The notes: a model not told the origin generated them from the sequence alone. DNA of 64,000 nt from Linum tenue (GCA_946122785.1 CAMGYJ010000011.1:35366513-35430512); one strand, 5' to 3'. Positions 53,850 through 64,000 are shown, numbered from the stretch's first letter. Numbers and translations: made by a program.

Positions 53850-55590
53850 AATTAAAATGTCATTCTCAGAACAAGAAGAAGAAGAAGTAAATATAAACAA
53901 CTAAGACTATGTACGTACCTTGCCACAGCGAAGCGAAGGACACATTGCCTTTCTTTGCTGATCGGCCGTCTGTCAGCGGGTAGATCGGCGATCGACTGAT
54001 CAGACCGGCTACCCCTATCCATTCGCCCTGGTCAATTTTAAGGAGTTTAATTATTATAATAATACGCATTAGCTGTCTGGTCAATTTAATTAAATTACCT
54101 TTAGAAGAAAAAATAAAAAATTCATTATTGAACGCAGGCAGCGTATCTTTACAAATAAAATAGCTCCGGTGATTGACGTTCTCATTTGTGTAATATTTTT
54201 TCTCTTTCTCACTTCCGGTGAAAAACTTCAAACAAAGTTTACATATATATAATTTGTGTTTCACTCCAAACACTTTTGGGGATGGAGTGTTTCATTCACT
54301 TCTGGGAATGATTTGTTTCACTCACTTTCTAGAATACCTTCTAATGGAACAAATAAAATAGCTCCATTCACAATGAACTTTTCTATCACAATGGTAACGC
54401 CTATTTTCTATATTATATTACCATGTCCACTTTGTTCCTCCATTTTTCCACTTCTGGGAAAAATATGTATTATTGAAACTTTCATTTTCCAACACATACA
54501 ATGTAGGAATTCAGAAATCAACCAATAATTGATATTAACTTTTTTATGATATTGCTACTACACAAATTTTTCTTTTATGATGGTTCAATAGGCACAAACT
54601 TTATTTTACAAAAGTAAGATATACAATAAGGTAATAGATGATATGAATAAAATTGAAATCCAAAATATTCATAGAAAATAGACATACTAGGTACAAATAT
54701 TCATGGATGGCCTACTATGAGAAATAAGTAGCCTCCATTGGAATATTTTGGAATAACTGTAATAAAATCTTGATCATATTGTAAATCTTACCTCAGTGCA
54801 TTAGATTATGTCGAGAGTCTTCGACCAATGATAATTTGGCAGAGTTTCATGCTGATAACGTGTTATGAAACTAATGGAAAATATAAACAACTACAAGAGA
54901 AGATTAGAGAGGGAAAGACAAAAGAGAAGAGCGGAGAAGAGTTCTTCTTATTCATCTTCACTTTTGATACAATAATGTGCTCTATTTATATGCAAACTTT
55001 GGTAACCACTACATCTTTATACCAATGCATATGAATAAGAGATAATGATATAGAAATAGGGGTTACATGTAACTCGCAAGTGAGCATCTAATGTGGTAGG
55101 TCATTAATCATCCATATGTGAATAATTGGGAATAGATGGGGTGATAATTAGGGTCATTCTAACCACATTTTTATCTGTTGGATGAAAATATTAATCTACG
55201 GCTGCGATTAAATGAAGATCATTTTAGACCATATAACAACTATTAATATAAACCGTAATCCTATTCACCCCTCCTCCCACTACAACCGGCAACCGCCTCC
55301 CCTTCTCAACTCTCTCTCTCTCTCTCTCTATCCCTTCCGCTCCCTTCATCCCTCTCTCCTAGGTATGGCTACCGGAATCCAGTAAACAAAGCTCTCTATC
55401 CCTCAGCCGCTCCTCCGACTAACGAAATTAATTAAAGGAAGCTTTGTCCCTCCCTCCCAGATCTGGGCAAAGAAATCAACTTAAAGGAAGCTACCCCGGA
55501 AAAGGACCGGCTGGCGAAACTCAAAACGAAGGCAATGACGGATTCAAAGCGCCGGCTGTTGGATCTCCTAATGGCCGAGTCAGAGGGTGG
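53850..55590. other. No gene; AT-rich with a possible reversed Copia LTR remnant
   Basis: I find no supported ORF. At about 54830-55120 the sequence (GCTGATAACGTGTTATGAAA, then a purine-rich run and CTCTATTTATATGC) resembles the LTR end and primer region of common Copia families in reverse orientation, but no partner was found. A CT microsatellite lies at about 55311-55330. 55190-55260 may be the edge of the inverted-repeat sequence that follows. Confidence 0.35.
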
Positions 55591-55609
55591 ATGTAGGTTA
55601 GTCGCCGGA

Positions 55610-56010
55610 GAAGGAAGTGGTGCATGTGTTTTTAAAAAGTAGTAGTGATTTTACAGTAGTAATAGCAGTTTTTTTGTATTGGTGATTTCATAGATCTGAA
55701 CAATGTAGCAGTTATTTCCTATTTATGATTTTATAGTAGTGATTCCATAGTAGTTATTTTACCGTGTAGTACTGATTTTATAGTCATACTAATGATGTTT
55801 TGTACAAAAGATTATAATTGTTTTAGCTGTGATTTCATGCTAACGAGTATGAAATGATATTCAATACTCTGATGAGCAGTGAAATCACTACCACAAAATA
55901 TCATGATAGTACTATAATTTGATAAATTACTACTACAAATCATGACAATCACTACACAATACTTACTATCAGAGAATATTTACCAAAAAAATAATAATAC
56001 TATCAACGAA
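55610..56010. repeat. Array of GTAGTGATTT / AAATCACTAC motifs
   Basis: The left half carries TAGTAGTGATTTTA, GGTGATTTCATAG and TAGTAGTGATTCCATAG. The right half carries GTGAAATCACTACCAC, AATTACTACTACAAATCATG and CAATCACTACAC. Orientation therefore flips in the middle, near 55850. AT-rich flanks on both sides look partly inverted, so this may be the centre of another foldback element, but I could not fix its ends. Confidence 0.45.
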
Positions 56011-56555
56011 AACACTATATGATTCAAACGTTAGGGAGTGATATGGAGACAGACGCTAAAAATATGAACATAGAAATTATTGATTTATTGTGCCTTTTAA
56101 ATTTTAATTAATTTAATTTTTGAAATTCCCAAACTACCCTTCCTTAATATCTACCGTGGATACAAAATAAAAAAGATGAAAGGAGATTAATAGGATTAGT
56201 ACGGTGCTAACTTTTGGTGAGTTAGCAAGTCATCCCATCCCTCTATAATTACATAATAAAAATTAGAAGCCACAACTTTGACGTTTGTGACAAATATAGC
56301 CACAACTATCGAAAAATTCAAAAGATGCCACCTCAACATACACGTCAATGACAAGTCATCATATAATTGCCACGTTATTATAAGTTATAAAAATAATTAT
56401 TTTTTAAAATTAAAAACAAAAACAAATTATAGTTGAGTCATTGAGCTCTTCTCTCACTAGACAGGGTTAATGACAAAAATATTTTATTTTTTTTAAAATT
56501 TACCACCAATATGGCGGATTAAAAAGTATTGACAAGTATATTGTGTTTTGGAGAA

Positions 56556-56704
56556 AAAGTTAGGCGAGACCACATGAGACTGAGGTGCCACCACCTGAGT
56601 CTCAGGTTAATAGATGGGAAGAAAGTCCCAGGTGTTGGCACCTGAGACTGAGGTGTTACCACCTGAGACTGAGGCGTGACCACCTGAGACTGAGGTGGCA
56701 CCGC
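56556..56704. repeat. Left motif array of MULE-3 (CACCTGAGACTGAGGTG units)
   Basis: Five or six copies of a unit like CCACCTGAGACTGAGGTG spaced by a few bases. Each unit is itself an imperfect palindrome: CACCT pairs with AGGTG around a GAGACTG loop. The mirror array is at 58062-58200. Confidence 0.85.
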
Positions 56705-56721
56705 GCAGAACAATCATAATT

Positions 56722-56748
56722 CTGACCCTAAACCCTAAACCCTGAACC
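56722..56748. repeat. Interstitial telomere-like repeats in MULE-3 left arm
   Basis: CCCTAAACCCTAAACCCTGAACCC is three units of the Arabidopsis-type telomere repeat. The right arm has the complement at about 57999-58040 (GGGTTTAGGGTTTAGGGTT and a second run). Such teloboxes are also known binding sites for telobox-binding Myb proteins. Confidence 0.8.
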
Positions 56749-58061
56749 CAAGACCAACGAATTTCGTATCAGTTATTCACACCACAAATGGCTAATAGGT
56801 AAGAGACATATTTATTTTTTAATTTTATTATTCAAATGCTATTATGATTGTGTTTAGTTCAATTAGTGAGTTTTTCTGTAGTGATTTTAGAAGATTTGAA
56901 CTAGTCGTTCGGTGGAAATCGGATAAAGTAGAGGATAATTTAGGCGTCAAATTCGTTGGTGGTGGTAGTTTTCAGTTGACAGTTTTTCAAATGTAATAGT
57001 TGTGGTTTGAAGTAGTTGTTGTTTTTCAAATAGTTTTTATGGTTTAAGAAGGTTGTTGTAGTTGTTGTTTTTCAAATGTAGTAGTTGTTGTTCTTGGCCA
57101 AATTATAAAATGTCCGAGTTGTTGTTTGTTATTTGTTGTTCCGAATAGTTATCGCTAATAACATCATACATGAATGTAAAAATAGTTCAAAGAATAGTCC
57201 ACATAAATAGTCCACATAATAGTCCACATAACACATAAATAGTCCACATACATATCCCAAATAATAATAACATAACAAAAATACAAAAAAAAACTCTAAC
57301 GATCATCACCACGACGACCACCATGCTGATCCACTAGATGGCCGCCGGTACCACACCTCGCTGGCGCCTGTCTGATGTCCTGGCTGAAACGACGGTTTAA
57401 ACCAGAAGATGGTAGTAGGCCGAACGGGCTGTGATCGCTATCGATCTGAAATCCGGAGCGGGTTAGGTACATCATGATGCTCACATCGCTGTCTACGTGG
57501 CCTACGCTCCTGTCTGAATTTGTTGTTTATTTGTTATGTGGACTATAATGTGGACTATTTATGTGGACTATTCCTTGAACTATTTTTACATTCATGTATA
57601 GCGATAACTATTCGGAACAACAAATAACAAACAACAACTCGGACATTTTATAATTTGGCCAAGAACAACAACTACTACATTTGAAAAACAACAACTACAA
57701 CAACCTTCTTAAACCATAACAACTATTTGAAAAACAACAACTACTTCAAACCACAACTATTACATTTGAAAAACCGTCAACTGAAAACTACCACCACCAA
57801 TGAATTTGACGCCCAAATTATCCTCTACTTTCTCCGATTTCCACCGAACGACTAGTTCAAATCTTCTAAAATCACTACAGAAAAACTCACTAATTAAACA
57901 CAATCATAATAACATTTGAATAATATAATTAAAAAAAATATGTCTCTTACCTATTAGTCATTTGTGGTGTGAATAACTGATATGAAATTCGTTGGTTTTG
58001 GGTTTAGGGTTTAGGGTTCATGGTTCAGGGTTTAGGGTTAGAATTAGGATTGTTCTGCGCG

Positions 58062-58200
58062 TTGCCACCTCAGTCTCAGGTGGTCACGCCTCAGTCTCAG
58101 GTGGTAACACCTCAGTCTCAGGTGCCAACACCTGGGACTTTCTTCCCATCTATTAACCTGAGACTCAGGTGGTGACACCTCAGTCTCAGGTGGTCTCGCC
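58062..58200. repeat. Right motif array of MULE-3 (CACCTCAGTCTCAGGTG units)
   Basis: Mirror of the left array: repeated CACCTCAGTCTCAGGTGG units, including one ACCTGAGACTCAGGT that is a near-perfect palindrome. Confidence 0.85.
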
Positions 58201-58306
58201 TAACTTTTTCTCCAAAACACAATATACTTGTCAATACTTTTTAATCCGCCATATTGGTGGTAAATTTAAAAAAAAAAAATATTTGTGTCATTAAACCCAC
58301 TAGACA

Positions 58307-58767
58307 TGCATTCACTTTTTAAAAAAAAAATTAACTTGGTCAGTTCGGCTAATCTGATTCATCCAGTTGATCGTGACCCAGTTGCTTAATCTGATCATAG
58401 CCAATCACGGCAAAATCTTCACAATAAAAAGGAGAAGATGGATCATGATAAATATTTAGTAGTGTTTGGTCAAACAAAGGAAAATTGTGTATCCCTTGCT
58501 TGATTATTGTTAAGAAATTAAAAACAAAAAGAAGAAACTGTTTTCTTCATTCAAACTATACACAAATAGATTTTTCAATAATTATAAAACGGTATTGAAA
58601 ATTGCATTGGATAATTCAATGGTACGATATTTTGAACTTAAATTGTGGTTTAACTATAGTTCCAACATTTCATATCGGGTTGAACTTGACAAGCAGTCTT
58701 CTAGTTGCACTGTCAATACCGTACAAGCAAAGGCAATTTCTCAAATGACATATGGAAATTAAAGATA
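58307..58767. other. No gene seen
   Basis: About 460 bases of AT-rich sequence between MULE-3 and the Pack-MULE. I recognise nothing in it. Confidence 0.5.
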
Positions 58768-58777
58768 TATATAAAGC

Positions 58778-60693
58778 GGCTAAATTACAGGTTTGGTCAC
58801 TCAAATTATACAAATCATTCACGTTTGCCACCCGATTTTTTTTTTCTTATTCGTCACTCACTTTACGAATCGTTTCACCGCTTATCATCGGCCGTTACAC
58901 TCTGTTAAATTTGTCATATGTGGCAGTCAACTATAAAGTTTGACCATTAACTAGATGATGTGAAAATTAAAAAAAACAAAAAAAATATTTTTCCACCTCA
59001 TCATTTCACTTACTTTGCCTATATGGTTTATCATATTAATTATTTAATAAAAAATTAAAAAAAATTAATTTTGAGCGAAGGAGGGGCTTCTTCGTGCCAT
59101 CCATGGCGGCTCCGGAAACAGGGTCTTCTCCTCTCTCGACACCAATTTCTCCTCTCCCATAAACAACCCTGCCGTTACGAATTCCGAGTCGGCTCCTAAA
59201 GACGGCGGGCTGCCGACTCAGCATGCGCGGCTGCGCAAGAGAAGAAAAAGCACTAGTCCACCGCATCTGGCGCGGGTCCTGAGCTTCGATCACATTTACC
59301 CCGAATACCACAACTTTGGAGAGAGATAAACCTTGGATCAAATATTAGTAAGAACATCCATTCCACTCACGGTTGCAGCATCAGAATGCCACACTTCAGG
59401 AAAGGCTTCGTCAGCATGAGTCCCCATCGAAACAAACAACATCAACTCCCCTCTTACTTTGTCACTCTTCCTATCTTCCAACCTGTACCACCAAGGCGTT
59501 AATGGACTATCAGGAGGAACACATTTTGGGACCTCATTCAAATCGCATTGAACCCGCCCAATAAAATCATCCTTCACAAAGTCCTTATCCTTGACAGTAA
59601 CCTCCAGAACCGAGGCCTGACCTCCACATAAGGATCCCAGCTGCCAGTGACATCTTTCCCAGGCAAGTCCTTGGCCTTGACAACCCGGACGTAGAGATAC
59701 TACATCTGCTTGACGAGGTCATAGGTGTTTGTAAGCTTGTCGCCCGTGATCTTCCCGCCTCCCAAATGTGGGTTGGTCTCCTTCAGGAGAAAATCCTCCG
59801 GTGGTGGCCTTTGCATTTTTGTAGCGTTGCTCTTAAAGGGTGTGTTGACGACTGCTGGTGGGTATCTTAAAAGCCTGAAAGATGAGAGAAGAAATTACAA
59901 TTAGTTGTTAGTTTTATCTCTCTCCAAAGTTGTGGTATTTGAAGGTAAATGGGATTCCCAAGTCGCCCAGGTACTTCTAAATGCCGGCGGTTGCTTATGG
60001 AGTTCTCAAGTGGACAAATGAGATTGTGGAGGAGTTGGTTAAGCAGATTCATGCACAAAACGAATAAATTGGCGGTCATCCCACCACTTGTGTTCTGAAC
60101 AGACCCAAAACAGGGTAGGAGAACAGGGGAAACCCCAAATTTTCAATTTTTAATATTCTAAGCAGAGGAAAATAGGGGACTTAGTAGCTGGACCAGAGCC
60201 AGAACCAGTGTATTGATCCTTTTTCCTCTTCTGCGCAGCCGGCTGCGTCGCAGCCCGCCCTCTTTAGGAGCGAGCTCTGAATTCGTAACGACACAGTTGT
60301 TTCTGGGAGAGTAGAAATTGGTGTAGGGAGAGGAGAAGACCCTGTTTCCGGAGCCGCCATGGATGGCGCGGAGAAGCCCCTCTTTCGCTCAAAATTAATT
60401 TTTTTAATTTATTAATTTTTATTAAATTATTAATATGATAAACCATATAGACAAAGTAAGTGGAATGATGAGATGGAAAAATAAATTTTTATTTTTTATA
60501 TTTTCACATCATCTAGTTAACGGTCAAACTTTATAGTTGACTGCCATATATGACAAATTTTAACAGAGTGTAACAGCCGATAACTAACGGTGAAACGATT
60601 CGTAAAGTGAGTGGCGAATAAGAAAGAAAAGTAATTTGGGTGGCAAAAGTGAAATATTTGTATAATTTGAGTGACCAAACGTGTAATTTAGCC
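58778..60693. mobile_element. Pack-MULE carrying an MCTP/FTIP gene fragment
   Basis: Inverted termini GGCTAAATTAC..GTTTGGTCACTC continue for about 500 bases on both sides (58778-about 59200 and about 60250-60693). The target duplication TATATAAAGC is exact, at 58768-58777 and 60694-60703. Inside is a minus-strand fragment of a plant multiple-C2-domain gene and no transposase. Length, TIR style and a 9-10 bp duplication fit a MULE that has captured a host gene piece. The inner parts of both arms are GC-richer (GGCTCCGGAAACAGGGTCTT) and may also be captured sequence duplicated in both arms. Confidence 0.9.
59270..59830 (-). pseudogene. Captured fragment of an MCTP/FTIP-like C2-domain protein
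   Basis: On the minus strand: MQRPPPEDFLLKETNPHLG at 59816, then ITGDKLTNTYDLVKQM, a stop where Gln is expected, and LYVRVVKAKDLPGKDVTGSW with DPYVEV. After a missing stretch and frame change it continues LEVTVKDKDFVKDDFIGRV, CDLNEVPKCVPPDSPLTPWW, YRLEDRKSDKVRGELMLFV, HSDAATVSGMDVLTNI, and ends VNVIEAQD near 59275. These are the N-terminal part and first C2 domain of plant plasmodesmal and ER-tethering proteins of the MCTP group (FTIP1/QUIRKY relatives). About 45 codons of the C2 core are deleted. Not functional as a protein; it could give antisense or small RNA against the parent gene. Confidence 0.88.
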
Positions 60694-60703
60694 TATATAA
60701 AGC

Positions 60704-61004
60704 ATATTGAGAAAACTTTGAAAAAGGGAAATTAAAGAAGGGAGAAACCCAAGCATAATATTTAGAAAGTCGCCGGTCAAATGATTAAAGAAACGACCGA
60801 GATTTATGGACTTCAACAACAATACAAAAAGAACTCATGAAAGATTATTTCTCGCCTGCAATCATGGAGAAGTTAGCATTTACATAAGTAAAAAAATCAT
60901 GTTACCGAATCTTCTTATATATATGTGGATTGCTAGTTAATATCACTTCCGTACCAAGACAATTCATATACTCCAGGAAAAAAAATAGTGCGAAAACGAT
61001 CACG
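60704..61004 (+). promoter_or_regulatory. 5' flank of the defensin-like gene
   Basis: A TATA-like CTTATATATATGTGG at about 60913-60927 lies roughly 85 bases before the start codon, a reasonable promoter distance. No other site is recognised. The Pack-MULE ends 300 bases upstream of the gene and may have brought new sequence into its promoter region. Confidence 0.4.
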
Positions 61005-61449
61005 ATGAAAATCTCATCCTCCTCAAGAATTGTATTAGTTCTTCTATTAAATTGTCTTCTCCATGGTGATAATCTATATTTTATATGAAACTGATCATTT
61101 CTATATATTTAGTATATATGTCTCTTCTCTTATTAATTGATTGTGATGATTTGATTTCATATGTAACTAATGTTTGTAATGAAATTTAGGGAACAAGGTC
61201 GTAGCATTCCGTCGTCACGAATATGGAGGTAAGGGAAATTTTTGCTACAAAATCACATCTTTTCCCGCAGCATTATTGCATCTTCGGGGTGGAGTTTGTA
61301 ATAACTCGATATGCGAGAGAGCATGCGGCAATATGTTTGGAAGAATTGGATTAGTTATTTATGGACGGTGTGAGAATCTATCTTGTGCTTGCTACACTGC
61401 TTGCGCACATCTCTTTGACCCGCCACGACCAGATTTAAAATTAAATTAA
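61005..61449 (+). CDS. Defensin-like (DEFL) secreted cysteine-rich peptide, two exons
   Basis: Exon 1 is 61005-61065, encoding the signal peptide MKISSSSRIVLVLLLNCLLH. The intron is 61066-61189 (GTGATA..TTTAG). Exon 2 is 61190-61449, stop TAA. The mature part has eight cysteines in the order C-x(n)-C-x4-C-x3-C-x(n)-C-x4-C-x-C-x3-C (FCYKITS, VCNNSICERACG, RCENLSCACYTAC), with the C-x3-C and C-x-C pairs of the defensin fold. An intron right after the signal peptide is typical of this class. About 105 residues before cleavage, with a longer than usual tail (AHLFDPPRPDLKLN). Members act as antimicrobial peptides or as pollen-pistil signals; which applies here cannot be told. Open frame and intact splice sites suggest a live gene. 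Confidence 0.85.
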
Positions 61450-61824
61450 ATTAGATATTAATTCCTCGCGACGAAATAAATATTTTGATAGCCTCCACCA
61501 ATGGTTGCTCCATAGTGACAAGTTTTTTCCCCTTCTTCTGCAGTGTATGTCTTTTATTACTTCTTTCCTTTTTGGTAGAATAGGGAATTTAGTAAGCTAC
61601 CCATGAAACGTAAAATAAACGTTAAGTTAGTATTTTGTGTTTTGCCATTTTAAGCATATATATTAATTATTCTTTCTATGGGTTTTTTGTGATATGCACG
61701 TACGATATTTGTTTTAGCTTTGAAAGTTTGCAGCGGACGGACTCTTATTTACAAAACCTGATTTTTTTTTGAATAACTGAATTATAATATGGGGAATCAC
61801 GATCAAGTTGTGTGTCTTGCAAAT
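61450..61824. other. 3' flank of the DEFL gene, nothing recognised
   Basis: AT-rich sequence with no ORF support. It probably contains the 3' untranslated region of the DEFL gene. Confidence 0.5.
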
Positions 61825-61836
61825 CATTTGCCACCA

Positions 61837-62572
61837 GGATGGGTTAGCATGCTAACCCCTTAAGAGGTTAGAAAAATGACACCCCCTTGTTAATTGGTCA
61901 ATTTTTCATTAATTATTGACTAGTATTAATGAAAGTAACCATAATAAATGTTCTGTTATTAAATACAAAGTAAGCATTAAATACACCACATTAATTACTC
62001 GTTTTTTAAAAAAAATCTAAACATATACAAAAATACAATTCTCTCTCATCTTTGATCTTTCTCTCTCCTATCTCTATTCTTCCTTTCCGAGCAGCCTCCG
62101 ACCACCACATTTCGCCGGTAAAATCCACCGACAGACTCTCTCGGGTCACCTGCGAAAATATACCACTGCACTGATATGTTGTACCACTGTACTGGTATTT
62201 GTACCACTGCACTGATACTCATATATGACATTGGTACCAGTGCACTGATATCGCTACTAGTGCAGTGGTATAGCTACCAGTGTAGTGGTACAACGTATCA
62301 GTGCAGTGGTATATTTTTTGCAGGTGTTCGGAGGGAGTCTGCCGATGAGATTTTCACCGGAGAAGTGTGGCGGTCGGAGAAAGTCTGGTGGTCAGAGGTT
62401 GCTGAAAAAGGAAAAATCAGATATAAGGAGAGAGAATATATTTAGTGTAGGTTTTAATTTGAAAAAAAAGATAATAATTAATATGGTGCATTTAATTCCT
62501 AATGTGTATTTAATGTGTGTATTAAATTCTATAGTTGTATTTAATACACTAGGGAATGTCATTTTTCCATCC
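61837..62572. mobile_element. Long-TIR foldback element with TACCACTGCACTGATA array
   Basis: 736 bp. The termini GGATGGG..AAAAATGACA and TGTCATTTTTCCATCC are inverted, with a 30-base insert in the left one. Similarity continues inward for about 330 bases on each side (CTCTCTC..CCTCCGACCACCA, CGCCGGTAAAATC against CACCGGAGAAGTG). An exact 12-base direct repeat CATTTGCCACCA flanks it (61825-61836 and 62573-62584), a likely target duplication of 11-12 bp. The centre (62160-62320) is an array of TACCAGTGCACTGATA-type units. No coding capacity. Confidence 0.82.
62160..62320. repeat. Central array of TACCA-x-TGCA-x-TG motifs
   Basis: Eight or nine 16-20 base units such as TACCACTGCACTGATA, TACCAGTGCACTGATA and CTAGTGCAGTGGTA. 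The orientation turns over at about 62235. Each unit contains a partly palindromic CAGTGCACTG core. Confidence 0.85.
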
Positions 62573-62584
62573 CATTTGCCACCA

Positions 62585-63273
62585 TATCTAATCTAAGTTC
62601 ATGTTGGATGTAAATTAATAAGATAAAGAATAATGAAGAGGAGGTAAACATGGATATGAAGGCACAAATAATTAATGGGAATAGGTTAGAGAAACCGAAA
62701 GGGATGAAACCATCTTTCAAATGAGATTTTCCGTTGATTTTTTAACAATACACACCTGCCAACTTATATTGAATTATTGATTATCTCACGCACAATTATT
62801 TGATTACACAAACCTTTTGCTTGATTTTCCTTTCGTACACCATTGTTTGTCGCATTTGCGACTTTTCGCAACGTGAAAAACATAGAGCTTCAGTACACCC
62901 ACCCCAATTTCTACCTCTAGTGTGGACTGTGGAGTCGTCTCCTGAAATGCATATCCATTTTCCAACCTTATTTAATTTTAGAAATGACATGTACAATGGA
63001 AAGACATTCTTAAGACTCAATGGATACTTGTGTACAATGGATACACATGAAACAATGAAACCGTTACATTCCTTGTAGTTAACTGATGTGATACAAGATT
63101 AATATTTAGGCATAAACAGCTAGTAGAATATTTGTGCTTTTGCAGGCTGCTGGTATACGCACAAAACACATCAATCCATCAATACGTACGATACAGTAAA
63201 TGAAACCCCAACATCACAACAGAATACAATGGACCAAACTGAAACAACAAGCTAAGAATATATGACAAACACC
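62585..63273. other. No gene seen; 3' flank of SPH
   Basis: About 690 bases of AT-rich sequence. An overlapping pair of short frames at 62796-63078 shows no recognisable feature. The last 150 bases are probably the SPH 3' untranslated region on the minus strand. Confidence 0.5.
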
Positions 63274-63672
63274 TTACTGCGAGACCCATGGTGCAATTGG
63301 AATGGGAAAACCAGCAAAATAAAGACCGTCGTCCTTGATCTCCCAGGTAAGTTCATGAAGCTTGGGCATCCCTTTCTTTCTTTGGCTTTCGTCGTATGCA
63401 TTGAAAGAGAGATGCTTTTTGCTGCGTGCGGTGGCCACATCACACCAGAAAAGCGTCGTGCCGAAAATGTTGCGCGAAAAACTCCAACTATACACATCGC
63501 CGCTGACCAAGCGACGGGAGCCCAAGTCGTCATCTTTAGACTCGCATCGCACCGTGATCTTCCGACCTCTACTCAATTGATTTGAAACGTTAATCTGAAG
63601 CCTGTACGACATTGCTGGACTCGCCATTGTGATCGTTGCCAGAAGAACCACCGTAAGTATTTTGGTCAACAT
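63274..63672 (-). CDS. S-protein homolog (SPH), plant self-incompatibility S1 family
   Basis: Intact 132-residue single-exon ORF. Signal peptide MLTKILTVVLLATITMASPAMS, then the S1-type fold: YRLQINVSNQLSRGRKITV, RCESKDDDLGSR, GDVYSWSFSRNIFGTTLFWC and LTWEIKDDGLYF. Two conserved cysteines (about residues 43 and 77) are present. The later Cys found in many members, before W...DGLY, is Thr here, so only one disulfide is possible. The family is secreted. The poppy founder acts in self-incompatibility, while most homologs are of unknown role, often expressed in reproductive tissue. Start chosen at the first Met, which heads the signal peptide. Confidence 0.9.
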   Translation of the reverse strand: MLTKILTVVLLATITMASPAMSYRLQINVSNQLSRGRKITVRCESKDDDLGSRRLVSGDVYSWSFSRNIFGTTLFWCDVATARSKKHLSFNAYDESQRKKGMPKLHELTWEIKDDGLYFAGFPIPIAPWVSQ

Positions 63673-64000
63673 TTTTTTTTGGTTGCTATATGAGAGTTTT
63701 GTGTTGTAATGGATATGTAATTTGATTGGCAGCGATTGCCTTTAATAGTGTTAATCTCGAGTACGATTAGGCTGCGTAGGGCGGGGAGAAATGAAATTAT
63801 CAATAATGGAATATTAATGTAAGGGTAAATATTGAAATATCTGCCTAACCTTAACAGATGCTTTTTAATTTCTTTTCCGGGAGGCAAATATCGAATGGTG
63901 TGTTGAACATAAAACTCCAACTTCTGTTTGCTAACAAGTGCCTAATTTTGATTTTTCCCGCAAGCTATGCACAGAGCAAAACAAAACATGTTGCCTATAT
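63673..64000 (-). promoter_or_regulatory. 5' flank of SPH
   Basis: Upstream of SPH on its strand; AT-rich, no clear TATA element or known site. A short open frame at 63666-63920 is not supported by anything. Confidence 0.3.

Larger units (their letters stand above)
56464..58297. mobile_element. MULE-3, long-TIR foldback MULE
   Basis: 1834 bp with inverted arms of about 750 bases that are nearly identical by eye. It starts GGGTTAATGACA and ends TGTCATTAAACC. The 9-bp target duplication is CACTAGACA (56455-56463 and 58298-58306). Only about 280 bases in the centre (57260-57540) are unique. The centre holds a 62-codon minus-strand frame ending GTGGHLVDQHGGRRGDDR that could be the tail of a MULE-borne gene. 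The arms include a CACCTCAG / CTGAGGTG motif array, plant telomere-like repeats, and poly(CAACAA)-type sequence. Confidence 0.92.

Noticed and set aside
57296..57484. 62-codon frame in the MULE-3 centre as a functional gene
   Set aside because: Too short and unrecognised; it may be the tail of a lost MULE gene but cannot be supported.
62796..63078. Overlapping frames between the foldback element and SPH
   Set aside because: No conserved motif, poor start context, AT-rich; treated as intergenic.

Overview
The window is nuclear DNA of a flowering plant, very probably a eudicot. This rests on a chlorophyllide a oxygenase gene with plant-type introns, a secreted S1-type (SPH) protein, a defensin-like peptide, a plant subtilase, a plant MCTP/FTIP-type C2 fragment, and plant-specific transposon lineages (Athila and Tat-type Ty3/Gypsy, Ty1/Copia, plant L1, hAT, and MULEs with plant mobile domain genes). 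I cannot name the species. Most of the window is transposable elements, many nested, with target-site duplications (TSDs) that can be read directly.

Layout. 1-4140: right-hand part of a Mutator-like element (MULE-1) with a decayed mudrA on the minus strand. 4772-13059 (minus): a CAO gene (chlorophyllide a oxygenase), split in exon 8 by a young full-length Copia element (5296-10630, TSD AGGGT) and also carrying a one-base frameshift in exon 5. 13509-16727: a small inverted-repeat element (GTACAA motif) into which MULE-2 (13628-16551, 9-bp TSD) has jumped; MULE-2 carries a broken plant mobile domain gene facing a mudrA remnant. About 16731-40998: an old Tat-lineage Gypsy broken by two young insertions, an Athila element (19676-33605, TSD CATAC, itself hit by a 1140-bp hAT element) and a pol-less Athila-like element with its own 375-aa ORF (35152-40735, TSD CACGC). 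42947-45045: an AT-rich long-inverted-repeat element. 45566-45897: a perfect 141-bp-arm palindrome abutting a 5'-truncated LINE (to 47842). 48256-53841: a subtilase pseudogene split by a decayed Copia (48339-53389, TSD CTTTT). 56464-58297: MULE-3 with TIRs of about 0.75 kb. 58778-60693: a Pack-MULE carrying an MCTP/FTIP fragment. 61005-61449: an intact two-exon defensin-like gene. 61837-62572: another long-TIR element. 63274-63672 (minus): an intact SPH gene.

Only two ordinary host genes look intact (the defensin-like gene and SPH). The Copia gag-pol at 5895-9953 is intact, and the Athila gag-pol would be continuous if the hAT element and one TSD copy were absent.

Two patterns stand out. First, several unrelated long-TIR elements have termini built from arrays of a short motif in alternating orientation, a different motif in each family, so each end can fold into a chain of small hairpins. 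Second, the Athila element and its pol-less relative share short structured sequences. One, with the invariant core TAGTCC-R-CTGTCC, occurs four times with compensatory changes in its flanking stems, which suggests a conserved RNA structure used by both. All comparisons were made by eye; I ran no alignment or folding program.
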